64,000 nt of DNA from Chlamydiales bacterium. Lineage in GTDB: Bacteria > Chlamydiota > Chlamydiia > Chlamydiales > Simkaniaceae. This document shows positions 24,351 to 32,764 of the stretch, piece by piece (the stretch's first letter is position 1; every line of letters begins with the position of its first letter). The notes beneath the pieces were generated by a model that saw only the letters and a program-made list of their open reading frames with translations, was not told the DNA's origin and did not search any database. The translations under genes and the position numbers were made by a program. The DNA lies in contig JACKPR010000002.1 of the NCBI GenBank assembly GCA_024233395.1, positions 558,001 to 622,000 on the forward strand. The letters are read 5' to 3'.

Positions 24351-25483
24351 GAAAAAAAAGCTATCGTTCCTATATTTTTTTAGGGCTCTTTTTATTTTCT
24401 CTTTTTTATCTTCCTGGAATCTTTGTTCAAGAAGTGCGAAATAGTGCTGGCGCAATTTCCAAAGGTTTTTGGAGACAAGGAGCATACGTGCGCGCCTCTT
24501 TTTCTCCCCCTTCACTTCCCAAAAAAAATAAAGAGGAGATGAAGTCTCTTGAAGTCGAAAATCTTTTATTAAAAAAACAAAATGAATCCTTACGTCGCCG
24601 CCTTCTTTCTGAAGAGAGAATTGAAAGTCAGATAAAAAAAATCCAAGAGATCATTTCAATTGATGAGGAAAAAAGCCTTGCTTTTCATAAACGTCGAAAA
24701 ATTGCAGCAGAAAAACAATTAGAACTCGAACTTTTCTCTCTTTCTGCAGAAGTGATTTATCGAGATCCTTCTGAATGGAGTTCAACCCTATGGATTAATG
24801 TCGGAGAAATAGAAAATACTAAACTTCGTGAAAATGTTGTTTCCGTTGGAAGTCCTGTATTAAAAGGACCCTTTTTAATTGGAATGGTTGAATTTGTCGG
24901 AAAGAGGAAAAGTCGTGTCCGTCTATTGACAGACGCTTCTTTGATTCCTTCAGTGAGAGCTGCTCGCGGAGGAGAAGGAAACCGAGAACTTGCTACTCTT
25001 GTCAAGCAGGTTTTACATCAGGTTGCTTTGCGAGAAGAACCCAGAGAGACTCTTCTTGCTTTAAAAAATCTTTTGGAGTGTTTAGAAGAAGAATCCCCAG
25101 AGCGTTTTTTGGCAAAAGGTGAACTTATGGGAAGTAGCAGCCCTCTTTGGAGAGGACGCTCTGAAATTCTTAAAGGAGTTGGTTTTAATTATGATTTCGC
25201 AGATGAGGAAGGTCCCTCGCTTGAGCTACGCAGTGGAAAACCTCTAGACCAACTAAATGATGAAAAGTCTATTTCCCTTATTGATGTAGGAGATTTGCTC
25301 GTAACAACAGGAATGGATGGTATTTTTCCTAAAGATATTCCTGTTGCCCATGTGACTAAAATTGCCCCTTTGAAAGAAGGAAGCCCTTCCTTTGAAATTG
25401 AAGCAGAGCTTTGTGTTGGAAATTTAAATAATCTTTTAGATGTAACAGTTCTTCCTCCACTCATAGATCAAGAGGAATTCTAA
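24347..25483 (+). CDS. mreC: Rod shape-determining protein MreC
   Basis: A 378-residue bitopic protein. After a short basic N-terminus there is one membrane segment (YIFLGLFLFSLFYLPGIF), a coiled coil (about 62-110), then the periplasmic beta domain with DPSEWSSTLWINVGE and the hallmark GDLLVTTGMDGIFPKDIPVAHV (about 318-339). MreC scaffolds the elongation machinery that, in chlamydiae, acts in polarised division. An extra charged segment of about 80 residues (about 207-285) lies between the two beta halves, longer than in typical MreC. No mreD follows. It overlaps the aminotransferase gene by 4 bases. Confidence 0.88.
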   Translation: MRKKSYRSYIFLGLFLFSLFYLPGIFVQEVRNSAGAISKGFWRQGAYVRASFSPPSLPKKNKEEMKSLEVENLLLKKQNESLRRRLLSEERIESQIKKIQEIISIDEEKSLAFHKRRKIAAEKQLELELFSLSAEVIYRDPSEWSSTLWINVGEIENTKLRENVVSVGSPVLKGPFLIGMVEFVGKRKSRVRLLTDASLIPSVRAARGGEGNRELATLVKQVLHQVALREEPRETLLALKNLLECLEEESPERFLAKGELMGSSSPLWRGRSEILKGVGFNYDFADEEGPSLELRSGKPLDQLNDEKSISLIDVGDLLVTTGMDGIFPKDIPVAHVTKIAPLKEGSPSFEIEAELCVGNLNNLLDVTVLPPLIDQEEF

Positions 25484-25495
25484 ATGATAAGCTTT

Positions 25496-26614
25496 TTACG
25501 AAAGTTGGTAATCGTTTCGTTTTTTAGCAGTAGATAAAACATCTAAAACTTCTTGTTTGATCACATCAAAGTCTCGTTCTTGGCCGTAAGCATCATCATA
25601 TGTTTTTGCACGAGCATCTTTTAATGTTTTTTGTATCCCCAAATGATTTTCAATGAAAGTAAAGAGGGATGGATACGAAGATTCTGGTATCACAACCCCA
25701 CAATGATGGAGATGATTTGAGTAGGAGCGGTCTTTAACACGCTTTTTTGGCTCGAAGAAAAACATGGGGCGATTGTAGTAGAGAAAATCATATCCTACTG
25801 AAGAAAAGTCTCCTAAGTAAATGTCTGTCCGCTTGAGAAGAGGGTAGATTAAAGGATATAGAGGGAGAACAACAACATTTGGCTTATCTTTATAGCGTTC
25901 TTCAATATGAGCGACGTGTCCAGCCTTTTGATGGACCATCCAAGGATGTATTTTTATGATCAAATTATAGTGATCGGGAAGCTGATCAATAATAGAAAGA
26001 CCGACATCAAAATAAGAAGAATTTTTTTCTTGATCAACCCATGTGGGCGCGTAAAGGATTGTGGATTGCTTTTTTGCAAACTTAGAAAAAACTTCTTCTT
26101 CAACTAAATTATCGTAAAACTCTTCATACTTATTATAAAAAGAAAGGCGATAGTTTCCCGTTCGAACAATTCCATCATAGGTGTCATAATACCCTGCTTC
26201 TTTTAACCTTTCTTTCATCTGGTTTCCATAGATAAAAACAAACGCTTGGTTTTCAAATTGCTTGTACATTTTATCAGAATTTCCATGGGGGCAATACCAA
26301 AAGTGAATTTTTTTTCTGAAGATGATTTCAAAAAGTGGAGAAAGATCGGCGCGATAGTTTGAGCAGGAAACGAAAAGAAAATCAAAATTTGTAGCAATGG
26401 TTTCCAAAATCTTTGCATGATGATCTACATAAACGTTTTCAACTTGAGGATAATATCTTTCCATTGTTTCAATAAGAAACTCTTCATCGATTACCATTGG
26501 AACATTCATAAAGTAAGCAATCGGAGCTAAATGATCTAAATGATTCACAGAATCACCCGGAGCTAAGCACATGCCACAAGCACTAAGCTTGGGGGGGGGC
26601 GAATTTTCTTCCAT
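25496..26614 (-). CDS. CDP-glycerol glycerophosphotransferase-like protein, copy 1
   Basis: A 372-residue cytosolic protein of the CDP-glycerol glycerophosphotransferase (TagB/TagF-like) family, which transfers glycerol or ribitol phosphate to cell-surface polymers. Landmarks are WYCPHGNSDKM, FIYGNQMK, ILYAPTW, LIIKIHPWM and DIYLGDFSSVGYDFL, all in family order. No membrane-targeting segment is obvious. A run of nine Cs (plus strand G9, 26591-26599) lies in codons 6-8 (Pro-Pro-Pro), only 15 bases after the ATG, and could cause slipped-strand switching. The gene is a paralogue of the one at 26761. Confidence 0.85.
   Translation of the reverse strand: MEENSPPPKLSACGMCLAPGDSVNHLDHLAPIAYFMNVPMVIDEEFLIETMERYYPQVENVYVDHHAKILETIATNFDFLFVSCSNYRADLSPLFEIIFRKKIHFWYCPHGNSDKMYKQFENQAFVFIYGNQMKERLKEAGYYDTYDGIVRTGNYRLSFYNKYEEFYDNLVEEEVFSKFAKKQSTILYAPTWVDQEKNSSYFDVGLSIIDQLPDHYNLIIKIHPWMVHQKAGHVAHIEERYKDKPNVVVLPLYPLIYPLLKRTDIYLGDFSSVGYDFLYYNRPMFFFEPKKRVKDRSYSNHLHHCGVVIPESSYPSLFTFIENHLGIQKTLKDARAKTYDDAYGQERDFDVIKQEVLDVLSTAKKRNDYQLS
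26591..26599 (-). repeat. Nine-C homopolymer near start of glycerophosphotransferase-like gene
   Basis: Nine consecutive Gs on the plus strand, coding Pro-Pro-Pro on the minus strand just after the start codon. The paralogue has CCCCCTCCT here, an interrupted tract. Frame is open at the present length. Confidence 0.85.
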
Positions 26615-26624
26615 GAACCTATCC
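26615..26624. repeat. Solo end of repeat family 3
   Basis: GAACCTATCC directly abuts the start codon of the minus-strand gene (its ATG is at 26614-26612). Same motif at 20440, 56526, 57705 and 57842. Confidence 0.5.
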
Positions 26625-26666
26625 TGAGTTAAAGGGGTTATTTAATTTGTTCAGTTTTTGAACAGA

Positions 26667-26728
26667 TTTTTCAGCCTCTTTTTGATCACATTGTTCATGA
26701 AACAAGGGTTCAAAAAGAGGCTGAAAAA
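26667..26728. repeat. 19-bp perfect inverted repeat between paralogues
   Basis: The arm 26667-26685 (TTTTTCAGCCTCTTTTTGA) and its perfect reverse complement at 26710-26728 enclose a 24-base loop, itself with TTGTT/AACAA. On both strands the stem begins with Ts and ends with As, the reverse of an intrinsic terminator, so a repeat or RNA-structural element is more likely. Confidence 0.7.
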
Positions 26729-26760
26729 GATGACAAAAAGTGTGGAATAAAAAAAGATCT

Positions 26761-27822
26761 TTAATTCGGGATACGTTCATAAATTTTCATTACTTTTTCT
26801 TTAAAATCTTCTTCTTTTCCAAACACCTCATCATAAATGGTAGTTTGGATTTTTTCAAATGGTGAAGTATCTGTGTTTTCTATTATTGAAAAAATATTTT
26901 CATAATCTTCGGGTTCGATCAATGTTCCACATTGAGTGAGATAAAGTCCTTTGTCTTCTTTAGGATTTCTTTTGTTTGTATTTAAAAAAAACATGGGTTT
27001 TTTGAAAAATAAAAAATCATAGCCAACTGATGACATGTCTCCAAGATAAATATCCACAAGATCTAATACAGGATAAACAGGAGGAAAATCTGGAAGAATT
27101 GCTACATTATCTTTCTTTGGGAATTGGTATAAAAAGAGCTCAAAAAGTTCAGGAGAAGAAAACAAGTTGGGATGAGGTTTAATAAGAAGATTTAAATGAT
27201 CCGGAAGCGTTTTCATAATCTGCTTTATCGCGCCCATAAACGATGAAGAGTCTTCATCATCTTTCCAAGTGGGAGCATAGAGGATTGTTTTATTATTGTT
27301 AAAAGAGATGAAATCCTTGAGTTGTTTTTGGTAAAAAGATTTGTTTTCGTTATAATATTTTAAACGATAATTTCCAGTTTTTATTACTCCCTCAAGCTGT
27401 TGGAAACTTCCTTTTTCAATGAGAAAGTCAATCATTTTTTGTCCATAAACAAGAGCAAAGCGTTCTTCTGAAAGAGACTCCATGTATCTTCCTTTATGTC
27501 CCTTGTCAGAATTTCCATGAGGACACCATACATTAAAAAGAGTTTTTTCGGACGTAAGCTCAGCTGCGAAAACGATCTCTCTAAACATAGGATTAGGAAG
27601 ACATGTGTAAACGATTTCAAAGTTTTGGGTGATATAAAAACCTAAATCCAGGGAGTTTTTATAAATGACTTTGACTTGGGGATAGTATTTTTGAACTAAG
27701 GACTCAATGTCTTCATCATTAACAATCATTGGAATATTGAGCATTTGAGATAGGGGAGCAAGGTGATCAATAAATTGCCAGTCTTGATCGGAAACAACTG
27801 TTGCTAAGCGAGGAGGGGGCAT
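26761..27822 (-). CDS. CDP-glycerol glycerophosphotransferase-like protein, copy 2
   Basis: A 353-residue paralogue of the gene at 25496 with the same block order: VWCPHGNSDKG, VYGQKMIDFL, ILYAPTWKDD, LLIKPHPNLF and DIYLGDMSSVGYDFLF. N-terminal MPPPRLATV aligns with the PPPKLSACG of copy 1, so the genes arose by duplication that included the Pro codons. Both may act on a surface or lipid-linked glycan. Upstream lies a 170-bp palindromic element; between the copies lies a long inverted repeat. Confidence 0.85.
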   Translation of the reverse strand: MPPPRLATVVSDQDWQFIDHLAPLSQMLNIPMIVNDEDIESLVQKYYPQVKVIYKNSLDLGFYITQNFEIVYTCLPNPMFREIVFAAELTSEKTLFNVWCPHGNSDKGHKGRYMESLSEERFALVYGQKMIDFLIEKGSFQQLEGVIKTGNYRLKYYNENKSFYQKQLKDFISFNNNKTILYAPTWKDDEDSSSFMGAIKQIMKTLPDHLNLLIKPHPNLFSSPELFELFLYQFPKKDNVAILPDFPPVYPVLDLVDIYLGDMSSVGYDFLFFKKPMFFLNTNKRNPKEDKGLYLTQCGTLIEPEDYENIFSIIENTDTSPFEKIQTTIYDEVFGKEEDFKEKVMKIYERIPN

Positions 27823-27882
27823 AAAGAACCTTTATTAACCTAAGTTTTAGGTTTATAGGGTCCTTTGAACTTAAAATCAATA

Positions 27883-28052
27883 TATAGCTAAAACTGTTTA
27901 AAATTGGGATGATTTATGTGGATCTTTCTAATGCCTTTTGCCTTCTTAAAATCTCCCTTTGTCTCATGGACAATGTTCTCGATTTTAAGAAATCAAAATC
28001 CATCAAAAATCTCTCGCCTAATTCATCCCAATTTTAAATAGTTTTAGCTATA
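27883..28052. repeat. Palindromic repeat family 2, full copy (170 bp)
   Basis: Bounded by TATAGCTAAAAC (27883-27894) and GTTTTAGCTATA (28041-28052); the inverted repeats extend inward through TTTAAAATTGGGATGA and its complement. A nested stem (CTTCTTAAAAT...ATTTTAAGAAAT around TTGTCT/GACAA) lies in the centre. A second copy with the same orientation is at 41176-41345, clearly similar along its whole length. No ORF. The right end is three bases past the stop of the minus-strand gene at 28056. Confidence 0.8.
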
Positions 28053-28055
28053 AGT

Positions 28056-28574
28056 TCAACCTTCAATAGAACCGTGAGAATGATCCTCAGGGTGATAATC
28101 GATGGTAATGAGTGGAGCTTTTTTTCCTTTCTTAGTAAGGACAGATTCACTTTGTAAAGCACGATTGTTTACATGGAGAGGACCTTCTTTCGAAATCATT
28201 TCGAGGAGTGTCTTATTACGTAGTTGCTGAGCGTGGATTTTGTCGATCAATTCTTTTGTTTTTTGATAGAGAAGAAGGGTTTCTTCTTCGATATCAACTA
28301 AAGGATCTAGGATTTCATCTAGCAACGTTCCTTCAATATTGGAAGGAAGGTGGTCAAATAGTTTTCGTGTAATTATTCCTCGAAGTTTAATCACTTCTTT
28401 GAGATCTTTTACCAACAGATTGCATTCATTATAAAGCTCTTGCTTCAATTCCATATCACCGATTAAAAGAAGATACTCTTGCTGATTCATGTTTCCAAGA
28501 ATCTCTTGTCTAAGCTTTATCTCTTTAGATAAAGCGGCTTGCATTTCTTCTTGCAGCTTGGTCCACTCTGTCAT
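28056..28574 (-). CDS. Helical protein, FlgN/secretion-chaperone-like
   Basis: A 172-residue, almost entirely alpha-helical protein (MTEWTKLQEEMQAALSKE, then leucine-rich amphipathic helices). Size and pattern resemble FlgN-type export chaperones, but this is a weak visual match. I chose the ATG at 28574 because a G-rich Shine-Dalgarno (G8 followed by AATT) lies immediately upstream; a longer frame from 28688 would add 38 residues of different character, ending in Ala-Gly-Gly-Gly coded by the same G-tract. It is divergent from mutY. Confidence 0.6.
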   Translation of the reverse strand: MTEWTKLQEEMQAALSKEIKLRQEILGNMNQQEYLLLIGDMELKQELYNECNLLVKDLKEVIKLRGIITRKLFDHLPSNIEGTLLDEILDPLVDIEEETLLLYQKTKELIDKIHAQQLRNKTLLEMISKEGPLHVNNRALQSESVLTKKGKKAPLITIDYHPEDHSHGSIEG

Positions 28575-28717
28575 AATTCCCCCCCCGGCCGTCAGTAGAC
28601 TTCTTACAGAACCCCAATAAAAGCGAGTTTTGTAAGAACTCTCATTTATTTTCTTGAAAAACCTATGCCAAAGAAATAAGCTTTTCATTGTCTAGGAATT
28701 AGGAAATCTGTGAATAA

Positions 28718-29764
28718 ATGACCCTGGAAAAAAATTCCTTAAATCTTTCTTTTGATAGTGAAAAGCTTCGGAAGTGGTTTTTTTTTAACCGCCGCGCCCT
28801 TCCGTGGAGGGAAAATCCTTCCCCTTATGAAGTTTGGATTTCTGAGGTCATGCTTCAGCAAACCCAAGTTAGCGTCGTGATTCCATACTTTAAGAAATGG
28901 ATGGAACTTTTTCCAACGATCTCAGCCTTAGCAGAAGCGCCCATTGAAAAGGTAATCAAAGCCTGGGAAGGCTTGGGCTATTATTCCCGCGCACGTAACC
29001 TCAAGAGTGGGGCAGAATATTTGTGCAGACAGCATGATGGGGAGCTCCCAGAGAATTATAGAGACCTTCAAGAAGTTAAAGGGTTGGGACCTTATACTAT
29101 AGGGGCTATTTTAAGCTTTGCATTTAAGGAAAAGGTTCCCGCTGTTGATGGGAATGTTTTGCGCGTTCTTTCTCGATTCTTTGCCATTGAAGATCCGATA
29201 GATAAGGGAAAAACGCAAAAAAGAATCCGAGACCTTTGCTTTTCTCTTCTTCCTGATGATGAACCCTGGATTATAATGGAGGCTCTCATTGAGTTAGGAG
29301 CCCTGGTTTGTCAAAAAAAAGCAAAGTGCAATGAATGTCCATTAAGAGACCAATGTTTAGGAAGAAGTAAAGCAGATTTACTTCCGATCAAAAGTAAAAG
29401 GGAAAAAACAGTTCATCTTCATCGAGATGTTGCAGTGATTTATTCAGGAAAGGAACTTCTCCTTCAAAAAGGAAAAGAGGGAAAAGTGATGGCTGATCTT
29501 TGGGAATTTCCTTATTTTGATCGTGGATCTAACATTGAAGATATTTTAGGAATTTCCTTAACTCCTAAAAGAGCTCTTCAAGAAATGAGTCATGGGTTTA
29601 CCAGGTACAAAGCGTTTCTTTATCCTCATCTTTACGAAGGAAAAAAAACACCTCTTTTAAGCTATTTCTGGGTTCCTTTTGATCGTGTGATGAAAATACC
29701 TTTTTCATCTGGACATCGTCGTATTATTCACTACTTGAGAAATAATTCTATTCTCAATATTTAG
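28718..29764 (+). CDS. mutY: A/G-specific adenine DNA glycosylase
   Basis: A 348-residue MutY that removes adenine mispaired with 8-oxoguanine. The helix-hairpin-helix is LQEVKGLGPYTIGAIL with catalytic Asp in VPAVDGNVLRVLSR; N-terminal PWRENPSPYEVWISEVMLQQT contains the catalytic Glu. Four Fe-S cysteines are present (C-QKKAK-C-NE-C-PLRDQ-C), but the first gap is five residues rather than the usual six. The C-terminal NUDIX-like domain (VAVIYSGKELLLQ..., DLWEFPYF) recognises 8-oxoG. A perfect 16-bp palindrome begins five bases after its stop. Confidence 0.93.
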   Translation: MTLEKNSLNLSFDSEKLRKWFFFNRRALPWRENPSPYEVWISEVMLQQTQVSVVIPYFKKWMELFPTISALAEAPIEKVIKAWEGLGYYSRARNLKSGAEYLCRQHDGELPENYRDLQEVKGLGPYTIGAILSFAFKEKVPAVDGNVLRVLSRFFAIEDPIDKGKTQKRIRDLCFSLLPDDEPWIIMEALIELGALVCQKKAKCNECPLRDQCLGRSKADLLPIKSKREKTVHLHRDVAVIYSGKELLLQKGKEGKVMADLWEFPYFDRGSNIEDILGISLTPKRALQEMSHGFTRYKAFLYPHLYEGKKTPLLSYFWVPFDRVMKIPFSSGHRRIIHYLRNNSILNI

Positions 29765-29768
29765 ATAG

Positions 29769-29803
29769 TATACCCAAACAACTTTTGAAGTTGTTTGGGT
29801 ATA
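29769..29803. promoter_or_regulatory. Perfect 16-bp inverted repeat between mutY and copA
   Basis: TATACCCAAACAACTT-TTG-AAGTTGTTTGGGTATA, a perfect 16-bp stem with 3-base loop. Only a short T-poor sequence follows, so it is a weak terminator candidate for mutY. The outer TATACCC/GGGTATA halves recall copper-repressor (CsoR-type) operators, and copA starts 26 bases later. Both readings are inference. Confidence 0.6.
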
Positions 29804-29829
29804 TTGTCAAATAATCGTTGGTGATTTGA

Positions 29830-31962
29830 ATGAACTCTTTTCATTTTCAAATTCGTAATATGAACTGCTCTTCTTGTGTGGCTAAAATTGAAAAGCGGCT
29901 TCAACAGGAAGTTGGAATTGTTGAGGTTTCTGTAAATTTTGCAACGGGAAAAGCCAGTGTCACAATTAAAGGGAACACTCCTTCTCCTGAATCCATTGCA
30001 AGGATTATCTCTGAAATGGGATATCCGACAACTCCGATTCATGAGGGTGAAACATTTGTCGAAAAGAAAAAGACAAATCATTGGATCTATATTCGAACAT
30101 TCGGCTCTCTTCTTTTAGCTCTTCCTCTTACCCTTCCCATGCTTGGGGATATCTTTGGAAAAGCATGGGGACTTCCCCCTTATCTACAACTTATCATTGC
30201 TTCTATCATTCAATTTGGAGCAGGCTATTCTTTTTATGTAGCGACTTTTCGTGGCCTTAAAAACTTTTCAGCCAATATGGACACTTTAGTGGCTTTAGGA
30301 ACCAGTGCTGCTTATTTTTATAGTTTATTTGCAGTTATTTTCCAGTTCTCGAAATTTCTATATTTTGAAACCAGTGCAGTTCTTATTGCTTTGATTCTTC
30401 TTGGTCGATTTTTTGAGCATCGATCTAAACAAAAAGCTCAAGGAGGAATGAAGGCTCTATTGCAAATGCAGGCAAAGTCAGCACGTGTCAAACGTGGTGA
30501 TGAAGCAAAAGAAATACCGATAGAAGAAGTGATTAAAGGGGATATTATTTTAGTCCGTCCTGGTGACCGAATTCCTGTTGATGGCGTAGTGATGAATGGG
30601 GTTTCTCATGTCGATGAATCCATGTTAACAGGAGAAAGCATTCCTGTTTTAAAAGAGGAAGAAACAAAAGCCTTTGCTGGAACTGTCAATATTGAAGGAT
30701 CTTTTGAAATTAAAGCAACGCGCCTTGGGAAAGAAACAAGCCTCGGAAATATTATTCGTTTAGTTGAAGAAGCTCAAGCCTCGAAAGCTCCTATTCAAAA
30801 GCTTGCAGATAAAATTTCTGGAGTTTTTGTTCCAACTGTTCTTCTCATTGCAATTCTCACATTACTTATCTGGGGACTGGGGATTGGAAACTGGACAGAA
30901 GGACTTTTAAGTGGAATTGCAGTTCTAGTAATTGCTTGTCCTTGTGCTCTTGGTCTTGCTGTTCCAACAGTTATAATGGTCGCATGTGCCCAAGGGGCAA
31001 AAGAAGGAATCCTAATAAAAAATGTTGAAGGGCTTGAACGAGCGAACAAATTGGATACATTGATCGTTGATAAAACGGGAACTGTTACAGAAGGAAACCT
31101 TTCTGTTTCAGAAATTCATACTGACTTTCCAAAAGAAGAGTTTATAACTCTTAGCGCATCTCTTGCTTATCATTCAAAGCACCCTGTTTCTCAGGTCATT
31201 GCTCAGTATGGTAAGAACCATGAAATGAAAGCCTTGGGAAACTTTAAATCTCATAGTGGAAAAGGTTTGTCAGCAACAATAGATGGAAAAAGTTATCTTC
31301 TTGGTTCTCTTTCATTTCTTCAAGAAAATGAGGTCAATATCTCTAAATATGAAAAACAAATCGCGAACGAAATCGGCATTATTGTTTTACTTTCTAAAGA
31401 AAAAGAGTGTCTTGGTTATTTTGCTTTAGCTGATCAAATCAAGAAGGATTCAGCAGAAGCGATTAGAGTTCTCCATTCTTTAGGGAAGAAGATTTTTCTT
31501 ATCAGCGGTGATCGAAAAAAAGTGGTCGAAGATGTTGGGAAAAAAATTGGTGTAGATGGTTTTTTTGCAGAAGTTCTCCCAGAAGATAAAGCTAAGTATG
31601 TCAAAGAATTTCAGGAAAAAAAAGCTGTTGTTGGAATGGTTGGTGACGGAATCAACGATGCTCCGGCTCTAGCATCTGCTGATATAGGGTTTGCTGTTGC
31701 AGAAGGAACAGATGTTGCTATGGAAAGTGCTTCGATTGGTTTGATGAGAAGCAATTTGACGAATCTTTTAGAAGCTCTTCGTCTATCCAATAAAACTTTT
31801 ATTAAAATCCGTCAAAATCTCTTTTTTGCACTGTTTTATAACTGTTTAGGTATTCCCCTTGCTGCGCTAGGGCTTCTAAATCCTATGATAGCAGGTGCCG
31901 CAATGGCGCTGAGCTCTATCTCAGTTGTTCTTAACTCTCTAACGCTTCGAAAAAAAAGGTAA
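29830..31962 (+). CDS. copA: Copper-translocating P-type ATPase
   Basis: A 710-residue P1B-type ATPase that exports Cu(I) across the inner membrane. One N-terminal HMA metal-binding domain carries CSSC (residues 13-16). The core has ten-plus hydrophobic segments, phosphatase loop MLTGES, the membrane metal site CPCALGLAVP, phosphorylation site DKTGT, HPVS (HP motif) and hinge GDGINDAPALA. The Cu(I)-specific marks of the last two helices are present (FYNCLGIPLAA and MALSSISVVLNS), so copper, not zinc, is the likely ion. It is preceded by a strong palindrome that may bind a regulator. Confidence 0.95.
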   Translation: MNSFHFQIRNMNCSSCVAKIEKRLQQEVGIVEVSVNFATGKASVTIKGNTPSPESIARIISEMGYPTTPIHEGETFVEKKKTNHWIYIRTFGSLLLALPLTLPMLGDIFGKAWGLPPYLQLIIASIIQFGAGYSFYVATFRGLKNFSANMDTLVALGTSAAYFYSLFAVIFQFSKFLYFETSAVLIALILLGRFFEHRSKQKAQGGMKALLQMQAKSARVKRGDEAKEIPIEEVIKGDIILVRPGDRIPVDGVVMNGVSHVDESMLTGESIPVLKEEETKAFAGTVNIEGSFEIKATRLGKETSLGNIIRLVEEAQASKAPIQKLADKISGVFVPTVLLIAILTLLIWGLGIGNWTEGLLSGIAVLVIACPCALGLAVPTVIMVACAQGAKEGILIKNVEGLERANKLDTLIVDKTGTVTEGNLSVSEIHTDFPKEEFITLSASLAYHSKHPVSQVIAQYGKNHEMKALGNFKSHSGKGLSATIDGKSYLLGSLSFLQENEVNISKYEKQIANEIGIIVLLSKEKECLGYFALADQIKKDSAEAIRVLHSLGKKIFLISGDRKKVVEDVGKKIGVDGFFAEVLPEDKAKYVKEFQEKKAVVGMVGDGINDAPALASADIGFAVAEGTDVAMESASIGLMRSNLTNLLEALRLSNKTFIKIRQNLFFALFYNCLGIPLAALGLLNPMIAGAAMALSSISVVLNSLTLRKKR

Positions 31963-32028
31963 TACCTCAAAAGATTACAAAAATATCTGAATGGGTTAGA
32001 ATAGACTCTTTTTAGAAACCCATATGTG

Positions 32029-32757
32029 ATGATCATGGATGAAGAATTCGATTTGCCTAGACGAGTATTTGTTAATTGGAAGAAAATAGGACTTTACGCT
32101 TTGCCTGCAGCACTTGTTGCGGGACTCCTTGTTGCAAAATTAGGGACGAAAAAAGGTCGGGCAGAAGGAGATTATGTTTCTGCAACTGCAGCCTTTACGA
32201 AATGGGAACAAGTCTTAGATCAAAATGGTGATGATTTTGCCAAGCTAGAGAAGTTGGTAAAAAAACACCCAGAGCTTCAATCTCATTATGATGCTTCTAT
32301 TGCTCAATCCCTTTTAGCAGCCATTTCTCCTCAAGAAGCAACCCCGTATCTTGAAAGAACTCTTAGACGTACTCAGCAACCTTACTATGGTGATTATGCA
32401 CGAACATCTTTGAAAATTAGTGAGAAAAGATATCAAGAAGCTTTAGAAGAATCGCTAAATCTGAGAGATAAAATGCACTCCGATCCTTCATTTTGGGAAA
32501 AATCGAAGAACAACTCAGCGCTTTTTGCTTTTAATTTGATGCGTATTGCAACCTTAAGCCACGAGCTGAATCACAAAGAGTCTGAGCTTAATGCCTGGAA
32601 AGAGATCAAGCAGTATGGAGGTTGGGATAACAAGCAATCTCCAACAAATTCTATTGGGCATGAAGGATTTAAGCAGCTTTTAAGCCACTTTAGTGTTCAG
32701 GAAACAACGTTGCTCGATTATATAAAGGCAAGAGAAGAAGAGTTAAGAAACCCCTAA
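32029..32757 (+). CDS. Single-span membrane protein with helical-repeat domain
   Basis: About 242 residues. A short cytosolic N-terminus is followed by one membrane segment (LYALPAALVAGLLVAKLG, about residues 22-40) and a soluble, helix-rich domain (about 50-240) that resembles TPR-type repeats, as in YfgM-like proteins, though I cannot assign the family. The start is ambiguous: GTG 32026, ATG 32029 and ATG 32035 are all in frame and none has a clear Shine-Dalgarno. It follows copA by about 65 bases and converges with the small membrane protein gene at 32765. Confidence 0.65.
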   Translation: MIMDEEFDLPRRVFVNWKKIGLYALPAALVAGLLVAKLGTKKGRAEGDYVSATAAFTKWEQVLDQNGDDFAKLEKLVKKHPELQSHYDASIAQSLLAAISPQEATPYLERTLRRTQQPYYGDYARTSLKISEKRYQEALEESLNLRDKMHSDPSFWEKSKNNSALFAFNLMRIATLSHELNHKESELNAWKEIKQYGGWDNKQSPTNSIGHEGFKQLLSHFSVQETTLLDYIKAREEELRNP

Positions 32758-32764
32758 CCCTTCA

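Noticed and set aside
26667..26728. Intrinsic terminator
   Set aside because: Neither strand has a T-run after the stem; each strand has As there, so I list it as an inverted repeat.
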